From Sphaerotilus microaerophilus (lineage in GTDB: Bacteria > Pseudomonadota > Gammaproteobacteria > Burkholderiales > Burkholderiaceae_C), in the NCBI RefSeq assembly GCF_023734135.1, contig NZ_AP025730.1:1178001-1242000 (forward strand): a DNA stretch of 64,000 nt, read 5' to 3'. The stretch's first letter is position 1; every line of letters begins with the position of its first letter. A model generated the notes under the pieces. It searched no databases. It was not told where the DNA came from and saw only the letters and a program-made list of their open reading frames with translations. A program made the position numbers and the translations under genes. Of this stretch, positions 52,450 to 61,539 are shown in pieces.

Positions 52450-53859
52450 ATGTTCAGGGTATTTCAACATCGTTCATCAGGGACACATTTTGTCGAGCTG
52501 ATCGCAGATGGGCTGCTGTGTTTCGTCGCGGCGCTGCTGTCAGCCGCCACGCTCGCGCAGGCGGGGTCGACGTATTCGATGCTCGTGCAGCTCGCCACTC
52601 CCGGCATCCTGCTGTCGGCGCTGACCTTTGCGCTGGTGATGGCGCTGCTGTATTCGTTCGTTGGCCTCTACCGGCATCGCAATATCGGTCTGATGCCGAT
52701 GTTCGTGCGCATCGCCTTCACCTTCGTGGTGGGCGGGTACATCACTTACCTGACCATCAAGTACATTGAGTACGATGGCTATGCCAGTCGCTTGGTCGGG
52801 CTGGCGTTGGTGTATCTGGTGGCCGGCTTGGCGGTCTATCGGGGTCTGGCTTGGGCGGTGCGGCAGCTTGTTGGCACTCGGCGCGTTCTGATTGTTGGAA
52901 CCGGGCCGGATGCCCAGCAGGTGTGGAGTGACCTGCGTGCTGGTGAGCAGTGGTCCAGCTACGAGGTGGTCGGCTTCGTTCCGACGGCAGAGCAGGTGCC
53001 CGCGGTTGTGTCGCGCGATGGGGCGACTGTTTTTGATGGGCGTCGCCGCTTGGTGGATCTGGTGCGCGAGCATCGGATCAACGAAATCATCGTGGCGGTG
53101 CGTGAGCAACGCGGTGGCGGCGTGCCCATGGAGCAGTTGCTGGATTGCCGGATTGGCGGCGTTCCGATCATGGACTTGGCGGCCTTCTATGAGCGTGCTA
53201 AGGCTGAGGTGCCGGTCGATAGCCTGAAGGCCAGTTGGCTGGTATACGGCGATGGCTTCGTTCAGGGGGGGCTTCGGCAGGCCTCCAAGCGCGTCTTCGA
53301 TGTGGCGAGCTCCTCTCTGCTGCTGATCTTGGCCGCACCGGTGATGCTGTTGACGGCCGTTGTCATTCGACTCGATAGCCCGGGACCGGTGCTGTACCGA
53401 CAAGAGCGTGTGGGGTTGGGTGGGCGTTCCTTCCAGTGCATCAAGTTCCGCAGCATGCGCACGGATGCCGAAAAGGATGGTGTCGCTCGTTGGGCGACGA
53501 AGAACGACAGCCGCATCACCCGTGTTGGTGCGTTCATCCGCAAGACGCGCATCGACGAGTTGCCCCAGCTGTTCAGCGTGCTGGCCGGGGAGATGAGCAT
53601 GGTGGGCCCCCGTCCGGAGCGGCCTTCGTTTGTGGCTCAACTCCGTGAGCAGATCCCGTACTACGACTTGCGCCACACGGTCAAGCCGGGGCTGACGGGG
53701 TGGGCGCAGGTGCGCTATGCGTACGGGGCCTCGCTGGAAGATGCGCGCAAGAAGCACCAATTTGACTTATACTACGTGAAGAACAACTCGGTGCTGCTTG
53801 ACCTGCAGGTGCTCATCGAGACGGTGAGTGTGGTGCTGTTCCGCGAGGGGGCGCACTGA
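52450..53859 (+). CDS. XrtA/PEP-CTERM system initiating sugar transferase (TIGR03013 type, 469 aa)
   Basis: Starts exopolysaccharide repeat-unit synthesis by moving a sugar phosphate onto the undecaprenyl carrier. The N-terminal half has about four membrane segments (about 15-38, 46-70, 85-103, 112-133). A Rossmann-like segment 'RVLIVGTGPDAQQVW' follows. The C-terminal third (about 275-469) is the bacterial sugar transferase domain: a membrane segment 'VASSSLLLILAAPVMLLTAVVI', 'DSPGPVLYRQERVG', 'KFRSMRTDAE', 'RKTRIDELPQLFSVLAGEMSMVGPRPERP' and 'KPGLTGWAQV'. Full family length. First gene of the cluster. Confidence 0.93.
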   Translation: MFRVFQHRSSGTHFVELIADGLLCFVAALLSAATLAQAGSTYSMLVQLATPGILLSALTFALVMALLYSFVGLYRHRNIGLMPMFVRIAFTFVVGGYITYLTIKYIEYDGYASRLVGLALVYLVAGLAVYRGLAWAVRQLVGTRRVLIVGTGPDAQQVWSDLRAGEQWSSYEVVGFVPTAEQVPAVVSRDGATVFDGRRRLVDLVREHRINEIIVAVREQRGGGVPMEQLLDCRIGGVPIMDLAAFYERAKAEVPVDSLKASWLVYGDGFVQGGLRQASKRVFDVASSSLLLILAAPVMLLTAVVIRLDSPGPVLYRQERVGLGGRSFQCIKFRSMRTDAEKDGVARWATKNDSRITRVGAFIRKTRIDELPQLFSVLAGEMSMVGPRPERPSFVAQLREQIPYYDLRHTVKPGLTGWAQVRYAYGASLEDARKKHQFDLYYVKNNSVLLDLQVLIETVSVVLFREGAH

Positions 53860-53880
53860 CGGTTTCTGGTCTGTCTTCGG

Positions 53881-53908
53881 CAAACGCACGGCATGGGCCG
53901 TGCGTTTG
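53881..53908 (+). terminator. Hairpin between the sugar transferase and export genes
   Basis: A perfect 12-bp stem, CAAACGCACGGC (53881-53892) with GCCGTGCGTTTG (53897-53908), 4-nt loop, 22 bp after the sugar transferase stop. It is weakly followed by TCGTTT. It may terminate or attenuate, so the genes from 54077 on may have their own promoter in the remaining 168 bp. Confidence 0.6.
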
Positions 53909-54076
53909 TCGTTTCGGAGCAGATCCGGGTGTGGAGTAGAGCGTGCCGTGTTTACGCCACGTTCACACTGCACACTGCTGCGAGCGCTCTGGCACGTGGG
54001 GTGGCTCATTTGGCGGCGCGCGGTAGGATTGCATCTGTTTGTAGTTGGCGGTAGCCATTTGTTGGAGTGATGAGGC

Positions 54077-54712
54077 ATGAGGATCAACATGGGACATTTC
54101 CTGCGCGGCTGCGCCTGGATGCTGGCTTCGGCCCTGGTCGTCTTCCAGTTGGTGGGCTGTGCCGGGACCGGGTCCTATCCGCCGGCACCGCGCAAGGCAC
54201 AAACGCCTGATCACCGGTACAAGATCGGGCCGCTGGACACGCTCAACGTCGTCGTGTGGCGCAATCCCGAGCTTTCGGGGGTGGTCACTGTCCGTCCTGA
54301 CGGACGCATCTCGACACCGCTGGTCAGTGACGTGCTCGCCGCGGGCAAGAACCCTTCCGACCTGGCGCTGGAGATCCAGAACGAGCTCTCGCGTGTCATA
54401 CGGGACCCGGTGGTGACGGTGGTGGTTTCTACGTTCCAGGGCAACCTCAATGAGCTGATTCGCATCGTCGGTGAAGCCACCCGGCCACAAAGCGTAGCCT
54501 TCCGGCAGGACATGACGTTGCTGGACGTGATGATCCAGGCTGGGGGATTGACTGATTTTGCAGATGGCAATGCTGCTGTGCTGGTGCGTGGCGCCGAAGG
54601 GGGCAAGCAGTACAGCGTGCGCCTGAAGGACCTCCTCAAGCGTGGCGACATCTCCGCGAATGTGGATGTCAAGCCGGGCGACATCGTCATCGTGCCGCAA
54701 AGCTGGTTCTGA
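54077..54712 (+). CDS. Polysaccharide export outer-membrane lipoprotein, Wza/EpsE type (211 aa)
   Basis: Outer-membrane export component. A lipoprotein signal ends in the lipobox LVGC (modified Cys at about residue 28). The Poly_export domain follows: 'YKIGPLDTLNVVVWRNPELSGVVTVRPDGRISTPLVSDVLAAGKNPSDLALEIQNELSRVIRDPVVTV'. A SLBB domain 'GEATRPQSVAFRQDMTLLDVMIQAGGLTDFADG' comes next, and the end is 'VDVKPGDIVIVPQSWF'. The short form is that of XrtA loci (TIGR03027 type). The ATG at 54077 has GGAG 10 bases upstream; a second ATG four codons on is possible. Confidence 0.92.
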   Translation: MRINMGHFLRGCAWMLASALVVFQLVGCAGTGSYPPAPRKAQTPDHRYKIGPLDTLNVVVWRNPELSGVVTVRPDGRISTPLVSDVLAAGKNPSDLALEIQNELSRVIRDPVVTVVVSTFQGNLNELIRIVGEATRPQSVAFRQDMTLLDVMIQAGGLTDFADGNAAVLVRGAEGGKQYSVRLKDLLKRGDISANVDVKPGDIVIVPQSWF

Positions 54713-54837
54713 CCGGGATGGCCGGGCTGCGACGTCGGGCGGCCCTCTGTCGGCATCCCGTGTCGTGTGTTTTTGAGGTCTGGTATGGGGCTGCGTCCGC
54801 ACCCCTGTTCCAGGCCGTGCGATAGGTATTTGCGCGC

Positions 54838-56394
54838 ATGATCAATTTGACCGAACAAGCCCTGACGGTGTCGCGTGCCGTCTGGCGTCAACGGTGGCTG
54901 GCCGTGATCGTGGCCTGGGTGGTTGCCGTGCTTGGGGGGGGGCTGGTGGCCACCACCCCTGAGCGCTATGAGGCACAGGCCCGGATCCATGTGGATACGC
55001 AGACGGTGCTCAAGCCGCTGATGTCCGGGTTGGCATTCCAGCCTGACATCGACCAGCAGGTCCGCATGCTGGCTCGCACCCTGATCTCGCGGCCCAATGT
55101 CGAGCGGCTGGCCAATGATGTGGCCATCGGATGGCCCAAGGGCGATGCCGCTCAGGCCACGCGCCGTGTGGAGGAGTTGCTGAAGGCGATCAAGGTCGAG
55201 CTGTCAGGTGGAAGCAACCTGTATGCGATCACCTACCGCGACAGCGACGCACAGCGTGCCAATCGGCTCGTCTCGGCGCTGGTCGGCCTGTTCATGAGCG
55301 CCAGCACCGACACCAAGCGTCGCGACTCCGAGGAGGCCAGTCGCTTCATCGATGAACAGATCAAGTCCTACGAGGCCAAGCTCATCGAGTCGGAGAACCG
55401 CCTGAAGGAGTTCAAGCTCCGCAACATGAACATGGCCGGTACCAGCAACCAGGACTACTTCGGTCGCATGTCGGCACTCACGGACGAGGTGGCCAAGATC
55501 CGCCTGGCGCTGTCGGCAGCAGAACAGTCGCGCGACGCGCTCAAGCGAGAGCTGACTGCCACGGAGCCGCAACTGGGCGAGGTGAACACGCCGGGGGTGG
55601 TGTCGTTGACCCCGGATCTGGACGCTCGCATCGACACCCAGCGTCGCCAGCTCGATGACATGTTGCGCCGGTACACCGATGAGCACCCTGACGTGCAGTC
55701 GACCCGTCGCACCATCAAGCAGCTGGAAGACCAGCGGCACATGGAGGGGGAGGCCGCCCGCTCTCTGCAGTCGCCCAGCCGTGCGCGGGCCGCGGCCGCA
55801 GCTGCCAACCCGGTTTTCCAGCGGCTCAGGATCTCCCTGGCAGAGGCCGAGGCAAACATCGCCTCGCTGCGTGGTCAGCTCAGCACGCAGCAGTCTCGCC
55901 TGGAGGAGATCAAGGCGCAGGCTGGGCGAGTGCCCCAGGCTGAAGCCGAACTGGCTCAGCTGAACCGGGACTACGACATCATTCGCAAGAACTACGAGCA
56001 ATTGGTCTCGCGTCGTGAAGCCGCCTCGCTGGGTGTCAAGATTGATCAGCAGGCGTCGCTGGCGGATTTCCGCATCATTGAGCCCCCGCGTGTCATGCCG
56101 TCACCGGTTTTCCCCAGTCGTGCGCACCTGGCTGTGGGCGTGATGCTGCTGGCGGTGCTCCTTGGTCTGGGAGCAGGCTACGCCGCCACGCTGATGCGGC
56201 CAACGTTCTCGTCGGAGCGCGAGCTGCGCGAGTTCACCAAGCGTCCCGTCCTGGGGGGGCTCACCAAACTGGTGGATCCCCGCGCCGATTTGCTTGAGCG
56301 CCAGGATCGAATGCGGGTGATGGGGGCGATGGGCCTGTTCGTGCTGGTGCACGCAGGCTGGGTGGTCTGGCTTTCCGTGCGCACCGGCACGTGA
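54838..56394 (+). CDS. XrtA-type polysaccharide chain-length protein, Wzz/GumC-like (518 aa)
   Basis: Inner-membrane co-polymerase that sets chain length. A membrane segment (about 22-40, 'VIVAWVVAVLGGGLVATT') is followed by the Wzz domain and long periplasmic coiled coils (about 160-220 and 300-390). Near the C-terminus is 'HLAVGVMLLAVLLGLGAGY', then a further hydrophobic stretch 'GAMGLFVLVHAGWVVWLSV'. There is no C-terminal kinase domain; the kinase is the next gene. Corresponds to TIGR03007. Confidence 0.92.
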   Translation: MINLTEQALTVSRAVWRQRWLAVIVAWVVAVLGGGLVATTPERYEAQARIHVDTQTVLKPLMSGLAFQPDIDQQVRMLARTLISRPNVERLANDVAIGWPKGDAAQATRRVEELLKAIKVELSGGSNLYAITYRDSDAQRANRLVSALVGLFMSASTDTKRRDSEEASRFIDEQIKSYEAKLIESENRLKEFKLRNMNMAGTSNQDYFGRMSALTDEVAKIRLALSAAEQSRDALKRELTATEPQLGEVNTPGVVSLTPDLDARIDTQRRQLDDMLRRYTDEHPDVQSTRRTIKQLEDQRHMEGEAARSLQSPSRARAAAAAANPVFQRLRISLAEAEANIASLRGQLSTQQSRLEEIKAQAGRVPQAEAELAQLNRDYDIIRKNYEQLVSRREAASLGVKIDQQASLADFRIIEPPRVMPSPVFPSRAHLAVGVMLLAVLLGLGAGYAATLMRPTFSSERELREFTKRPVLGGLTKLVDPRADLLERQDRMRVMGAMGLFVLVHAGWVVWLSVRTGT

Positions 56395-56411
56395 TCTGAG
56401 GAAATGAGTCG

Positions 56412-57323
56412 ATGAACCTCATCGAACAGGCTGCCAAGCGACGCTTGGAAGAGCTCAAGCGGGCCGGCATCGAGGTGCCGGTAGTCCCCCCCGCCACGAA
56501 TGCCATGGCGGCATCTGCGCCGGTGGCTCTGCTCACCCCGCGTGAGGTCGCTGCCGCGACCGTGCCGGCAGAGCCCGCGGCACCCGCGCGCCGGTCGCGC
56601 GAAGTTGAGCTGGACCTGACCCGGCTGGAGCGGGAGGGTTACCTGATACCGTCCCAAGGCCGGTCTTCGCTGGCCGAGCAGTTGCGCATCATCAAGCGAC
56701 CGCTTCTGGCAAACACCCGGGACGCCGAGGCACGCGCGATCCCGCGGGCCAACCTGATCCAGGTGGTCAGCGCGATGCCAGGAGAGGGCAAGACCTTCTT
56801 TGCGGTCAATCTGGCGATGAGCATTGCGATGGAGGTCGATCACTCCGTGCTGCTGGTGGATGCTGATGTGCTTCGACCATCGGTGCTGGCTCGCCTGGGC
56901 GTCGAACCGGCGCCGGGTCTGATGGACGTGCTTGACTCCAAGGCAAAGCTATCCCTGTCCGATGTGATGCTGCGCACGAACGTGCCCAAGCTCAGCTTGC
57001 TGCCGGCCGGTACCGCCAATGCCAAATCCACCGAAATGCTGGCCAGCGCGGCGATGGCCGAACTGCTCGATGAGTTGGCGGCCAAGTATGCCGATCGCAT
57101 CGTCGTGTTCGACTCGCCGCCGTTGATCCCAACCACCGAGTCCCGTGTGCTGGCATCGCGGGTCGGCCAAGTGGTGATGGTGGTCGAGGCCGACCACACG
57201 ACGCATGCCCAGGTTGCCCAGGCCTATGCCGCCGTCGAGCAATGCCCGGTGGTCCTGTCGGTGCTCAACAAGTGCACCGGCAAGGGGGCGAGGGAGGCCT
57301 ATGGCTACTACTACGCGAGCTGA
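56412..57323 (+). CDS. XrtA-associated tyrosine autokinase (303 aa)
   Basis: BY-kinase that regulates polymer export together with the chain-length protein. Walker A is AMPGEGKTFF (121-130), Walker A' is LLVDADVLRPS (147-157) and Walker B is 'IVVFDSPPLIPT' (about 228-239). The C-terminus ends in a tyrosine cluster, YGYYYAS (297-303), the usual autophosphorylation tail. The first 70 residues are an Ala/Pro-rich linker. Its last codons overlap the start of the next gene by 23 bp. Corresponds to TIGR03018. Confidence 0.92.
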   Translation: MNLIEQAAKRRLEELKRAGIEVPVVPPATNAMAASAPVALLTPREVAAATVPAEPAAPARRSREVELDLTRLEREGYLIPSQGRSSLAEQLRIIKRPLLANTRDAEARAIPRANLIQVVSAMPGEGKTFFAVNLAMSIAMEVDHSVLLVDADVLRPSVLARLGVEPAPGLMDVLDSKAKLSLSDVMLRTNVPKLSLLPAGTANAKSTEMLASAAMAELLDELAAKYADRIVVFDSPPLIPTTESRVLASRVGQVVMVVEADHTTHAQVAQAYAAVEQCPVVLSVLNKCTGKGAREAYGYYYAS

Positions 57324-58935
57324 ATCCGGGCGAATCGGTTTGCACGCGCTGAGCTTGGCGTGCGCCGCCGTGCTGGTCGTGTTGTCGGCGGGGGCGCGAG
57401 CGCAGTTGGTGCAGGCTCCACAGGCGCCAACCCAACCAGCGCTGGCGGCGACGGCGCAGGCTTGGCGGTTCGAGCCGGCGGTCCGTGCAACGGCAGTGAC
57501 CACCGACAACGTGGGCCTGTCTCCCACCAATGCGCGCTCCGATACGGTCACCGTGACCACGCCCAGCCTGCGGGTCATCGGTCGCGGCCCCGGCTATGAG
57601 GTCACGGGCACCCTGGCTGCCGATGGCTTGGTCTATCTGGGTCGCAGTCTGGCGGACCGTATCTTTCCGCAGGTGGGTCTGGCTGCACGCAGTCAGATTG
57701 TCGATCGCCTCTTGTACCTTGATGGTGACCTGTCCGCCCGGACCACCGCGTCGGATGCATTTGGGCCGATCGGTGATGGCGCCACGACCCTGAACCGCAG
57801 TCAGGTGATGCGCGCCAGTGTCAGTCCGCGCATCGAGCGCGAGCTGTCGCCTTCGACCCGATTCAGCCTTCGGTCGGACCATGCCTGGTCGCGCGGCTTC
57901 GGCAGTCAGGCGACGTCGATCAGTAACGATGCCTACGTCGAAGGCCAGGCCGGGATATTTGAGGTGCGTCCGGCGCCGATGGGCCTGCGGTTGACCGGGG
58001 ATCGTCAGTACACCAGTTACCGGCAGCAAGGCGGCAATGACGTCGAGTTCCGCACCGGGCGGGCCGCGCTGCTCTACACAGCGGACCAGGAGGCCATCTG
58101 GGGTCTGATCGTCGGTCGCGACGAGGGGGACTACACCACCAATTCAGTGTCCGATACGCTCACCGGGGTCAGTCTGAGGTGGGCACCCAGTCCCCGTACG
58201 TTGCTCGACATGACGGCCGAAAAGCGGTTCTTCGGCAACGGCTGGAACGTGACCCTGAGCCACCGCTCGCCTTTCGTGGCGATCAGCGGCAATCTGCAGC
58301 GTACCGTCTCCACCTATGCGAGTCGGCTTGGATTGCTGACCGCGGGCAGCGACGTGGCCACCTTGCTGGATGCGATGCTCACCACCCGCGTGTCCGATGC
58401 GGCTCAGCGCGCCCAGCTGGTGCAGGACATCATGGCTCGCCGTGGCTTGCCCGCCACCCTCGCAACGGCCGTGGATCTCTTCTCCGGGGGGGCGCAGGTG
58501 AGCCAGGGTGGCACGATCAGCCTGGGCTGGATGACGCCACGTGAGGTCATCACCGCCCAGTTCTACGCCCAACGTCTGCGCGATCTGCGTGGGCCGAATG
58601 ACGTGATCCTGGTCTCTGCCGACTCCCGCCAGCGAGGCCTGAGCCTTGGGTTGTCGCATCGCCTGACGATGAACCTCACCGCCGATGCCGGGGTGGCACA
58701 TTCCCGCGTGCATGGCGAGGGGCCGAACCTGGGGCGCGACAGCGTGAACACGACTTGGCGCATTGGCGCCACCGAGGTGCTGTCCCCGCGCACCACCGCG
58801 ACAGCCAGCCTGCGTCGCCAGGTGGTGCGGACGAATGCGCCGGGCGGCACGGCCCTCGACGGCAGCACCTTTGCCGCTTCCTCGTCGAACGCGAACGCGA
58901 ATTCGCTGTCCGTCGGCGTTTTGCACCGTTTCTGA
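57301..58935 (+). CDS. XrtA-locus outer-membrane beta-barrel protein (TIGR03016 type, 544 aa)
   Basis: A signal peptide (hydrophobic 'LSLACAAVLVVLSAGARAQ', about 17-35) is followed by a beta-strand-rich protein: 'WRFEPAVRATAVTTDNVGLSPTNARSDTVTVTTPSLRVIGRGPGYEVTGTLAADGLVYLG' and many alternating strands. It ends in 'LSVGVLHRF', the C-terminal Phe of outer-membrane barrels. Start at 57301 because the signal peptide begins just after; the frame is open from 57205 inside the kinase gene. Probably an accessory or channel protein for export. Confidence 0.88.
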   Translation: MATTTRAESGRIGLHALSLACAAVLVVLSAGARAQLVQAPQAPTQPALAATAQAWRFEPAVRATAVTTDNVGLSPTNARSDTVTVTTPSLRVIGRGPGYEVTGTLAADGLVYLGRSLADRIFPQVGLAARSQIVDRLLYLDGDLSARTTASDAFGPIGDGATTLNRSQVMRASVSPRIERELSPSTRFSLRSDHAWSRGFGSQATSISNDAYVEGQAGIFEVRPAPMGLRLTGDRQYTSYRQQGGNDVEFRTGRAALLYTADQEAIWGLIVGRDEGDYTTNSVSDTLTGVSLRWAPSPRTLLDMTAEKRFFGNGWNVTLSHRSPFVAISGNLQRTVSTYASRLGLLTAGSDVATLLDAMLTTRVSDAAQRAQLVQDIMARRGLPATLATAVDLFSGGAQVSQGGTISLGWMTPREVITAQFYAQRLRDLRGPNDVILVSADSRQRGLSLGLSHRLTMNLTADAGVAHSRVHGEGPNLGRDSVNTTWRIGATEVLSPRTTATASLRRQVVRTNAPGGTALDGSTFAASSSNANANSLSVGVLHRF

Positions 58936-58942
58936 CGCGGCG

Positions 58943-61462
58943 ATGTACGAATCCCATTTCGGTTTCAGCGGTTCCCCGTTCCAGCTCAACCCCGACCCCG
59001 CCTTCTACTTCAACAGCAAGGGGCACAGCCGTGCCATGGGGTATCTGCAGTACGGGGTGATGCAAGGTGAAGGCTTCATCGTCATCACTGGCGAGATCGG
59101 GGCAGGCAAGACCACGCTGCTGCGCACGCTGCTCGAAGGGCTGGACCGCCAGAAGGTGCTGGCCGCTCAGATCGTCAGCACCCAGCTGGAGTCCGGCGAA
59201 CTGCTGCAGGCCATCATCACGGCCTTCGGCATCCCCGCCCAGGGCAGTTCGAAGGCGCACCTGATCGCCACGCTGGAGGCCTTCCTGACGGCGCTGGCTG
59301 CCCAGGGCAGGCATGCGCTGTTGATCGTCGACGAGGCGCAGAACCTCAACGAGAAGGCGGTCGAAGAGCTGCGCATGCTGTCGAACTTCCAACTCGGCAA
59401 CCACGCGCTGCTGCAGAGCTTCCTGGTCGGGCAGCCCGAGCTGCGTCGCCTGCTGGAGTCACCGCAACTGGAGCAGTTGCGCCAGCGGGTGATCGCCTCC
59501 CAGCACCTTGGCCCGCTTGGCCCGGAGGAAACCCAGGCCTACATCGAGCACCGCCTGCGCCACGTGGGGTGGACGAACCGGCCGGTCTTTGCGCCGGGCG
59601 CGTTCGATCACATCTATGCCTGGGCCGGCGGCGTGCCGCGGCGCATCAACCGCCTGGCCAACCGCCTGCTGTTGGCGTCGTACCTGGAGAACACCGACCT
59701 CATCACGCCGGAGCTGGTCGAGCAGACCGCATTGGAGCTGCGCACCGAGATCGGTGAGAGCAGCTATCAGCCACTTCCCCTGCCGGTGCGGGAGCCGCAG
59801 GCGACGCCGCCCGTTGTTGCTGAATCGGCGACGGCGGCCGCACCCGCTGCATCGGCCGCTGCGGCCGAGGTTCCCGCCGTGGCCCCCGAAAGCCGGTCAC
59901 CTGCCGACGAGGCCGTCGACGGACCGGTGGTCACACCAGCGGAACCGACACTCGCCATGGCAGCAGAAGCCGCCGTCGCTTCGACCACACCTCGCGCTGA
60001 GGAGCCTGAAGCGCCGGCCGTCGCACCAAGCGAGGCCCGGTCGGTCGAGGCTGAGCCGCTTGCCGAGCAGGTGGAGCCGCCTGCCGAACAGCCGGTCGTG
60101 TCGGAGGTGGACGAGCGGTTGCGCAGCGCTGCAGCTGGCTTCGAGCTTCCGAAGCAGGAGCCTGTCCGCAACAAGCGCAGTGCGGTGGTGCTTGGCCGGC
60201 ACACCCTGCTGTGCGTGGCGGACGCACCCGCCGATGCCTTGAAGCTCGCTGCACTGGGCCGCGAGCTGGCGCAGGGGCCTGACGGTTGCCGGATGGTGCT
60301 CGTCAATCCGGGCTTCGAGACGCAGGTCTGGCCCTGGGAGCAGATGGACCGCCTGCTGCCGGCCCTGGACGAAGCCCTGCATCTGCGAGTGGGGGCCGGG
60401 GCCTTCGCTCAGATCGCTCCTCGCCTGATCGACGCTTTCTCGCGCGTGCTGGATGAATTCCATCCGCTGGCGGTGCTGTCGCTGGGCGCGAGCGACGCGG
60501 TATTGAGCTGTGCGCTGACCGCCAGCAAGCGCGGCGTGCCCTTGGTGCAACTTGAAGCCGCTTCCAGCCTCGCAGCACCGGATCGCCGCCCCGCCAACAA
60601 TTGGGCCTTGATTGCACGCATGGCGGATCTGCTCGTTGCGACCGACTCCGCCGTGGGCACCGCCAGCCTGACCCGACTGCAGGAGGGAGGCATCGATGCC
60701 GAGCGCTGCCGCAGCGTTGCGGGCCGGCTCGACGCCGATGCCCTGGCTGCGGTGTGGAGTGAGGTCACCACCCCCTACGGCGCCTTCATGCGCCACGCGA
60801 TGCCGATCTATCTGGGGCCGACCTGGTCGGAGCATGCGGGTGACGGCACGCCGTATGCGGTGACCTCGCTCACGCTCGACCCTGCCGATGCCGACCGCAC
60901 CCGCTGGGTGGTCGAGCAGCTGGCGGGCCTCGACGCGCTGCCCAAGTGTGTCTGGCTGCTCGATGCGCGCAGCGAAGAAGCGCTGGCCGAACTGCTGGAT
61001 GCCGAGCCGCGTTGGGCTGAACAGGTCTGCCTGCTGCAGGGGGATGGACCCCGCACGCCCGCGCAGCGTGATCGCATGGACCGCTCACGCTTGCTGTGCC
61101 GCACCGTGACCTCTCTGTGCGACCAGCTCAGCATCCTGCGTGGTGCGAGTTGCGCCATCGTCGAGGAGGGGCAACTGCTCGCGGCAGCCGCGCCGCTGCT
61201 GGAGCTGCCCAGCATCATGGTGCGAGGTGGTTCGCTGTACTGCGCTGGCGCGAGCCTCGCACCCGCCATGCTGGCCGAGCCTGGCGAGTTGAACCGCTGC
61301 GTACAGGAGTTTGCCGCGATGCTGGCGGGCCTGGACAGTCACCGTGGCCACAGCCTCGTCCAGCCGACCGGCGCCGCTTTGGCGGTGGCCGGGCAGTTGC
61401 GGACCTGGCTGAGCGCGCGCACCACCACCGCCCAGACCATCACCTCCGACGTCGCTGGCTGA
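58943..61462 (+). CDS. XrtA-associated secretion ATPase fused to a degenerate UDP-GlcNAc 2-epimerase-like domain (839 aa)
   Basis: Residues 1-270 are the ExeA/TIGR03015-type AAA ATPase: 'YESHFGFSGSPFQLNPDPAF', Walker A GEIGAGKTT (50-58), Walker B LLIVDEAQNL (126-135) and 'GGVPRRINRLANRLLL'. Residues about 280-405 are an Ala/Pro/Glu-rich linker. Residues about 412-825 follow the order of WecB, the non-hydrolysing UDP-GlcNAc 2-epimerase. 'DALKLAALGRELAQ' matches the GTRPEAIK region. 'HPLAVLSLGASDAVLSCALTASKRGVPLVQLEA' (507-539) matches the VHGDTTT…HVEAG region. 'IARMADLLVATDSAVGTASLTRLQEGGIDAERCRSVAGRLDADAL' (557-601) matches the next. Of the four catalytic residues only Glu538 is clearly kept, so the domain is probably not an active epimerase. 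The family ATPase is usually about 270-350 aa. Confidence 0.85.
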   Translation: MYESHFGFSGSPFQLNPDPAFYFNSKGHSRAMGYLQYGVMQGEGFIVITGEIGAGKTTLLRTLLEGLDRQKVLAAQIVSTQLESGELLQAIITAFGIPAQGSSKAHLIATLEAFLTALAAQGRHALLIVDEAQNLNEKAVEELRMLSNFQLGNHALLQSFLVGQPELRRLLESPQLEQLRQRVIASQHLGPLGPEETQAYIEHRLRHVGWTNRPVFAPGAFDHIYAWAGGVPRRINRLANRLLLASYLENTDLITPELVEQTALELRTEIGESSYQPLPLPVREPQATPPVVAESATAAAPAASAAAAEVPAVAPESRSPADEAVDGPVVTPAEPTLAMAAEAAVASTTPRAEEPEAPAVAPSEARSVEAEPLAEQVEPPAEQPVVSEVDERLRSAAAGFELPKQEPVRNKRSAVVLGRHTLLCVADAPADALKLAALGRELAQGPDGCRMVLVNPGFETQVWPWEQMDRLLPALDEALHLRVGAGAFAQIAPRLIDAFSRVLDEFHPLAVLSLGASDAVLSCALTASKRGVPLVQLEAASSLAAPDRRPANNWALIARMADLLVATDSAVGTASLTRLQEGGIDAERCRSVAGRLDADALAAVWSEVTTPYGAFMRHAMPIYLGPTWSEHAGDGTPYAVTSLTLDPADADRTRWVVEQLAGLDALPKCVWLLDARSEEALAELLDAEPRWAEQVCLLQGDGPRTPAQRDRMDRSRLLCRTVTSLCDQLSILRGASCAIVEEGQLLAAAAPLLELPSIMVRGGSLYCAGASLAPAMLAEPGELNRCVQEFAAMLAGLDSHRGHSLVQPTGAALAVAGQLRTWLSARTTTAQTITSDVAG

Positions 61463-61539
61463 GGCGGCACCCCGTCTGCCCGGCATCGGAAGCTGCGGCC
61501 AGACCTGTTGTGCGGCCAGCGACGCGCTTGCGTTGCCGA

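Noticed and set aside
52211..52501. 96-codon open frame before the exopolysaccharide locus
   Set aside because: It overlaps the start of the sugar transferase in another frame and resembles nothing; more likely leader sequence.
58943..61462. Possibility that the ATPase-epimerase fusion is really two genes
   Set aside because: The frame is continuous through the linker with consistent GC-rich codon use, and no Shine-Dalgarno/ATG pair begins a separate epimerase; a sequencing error still cannot be fully excluded.
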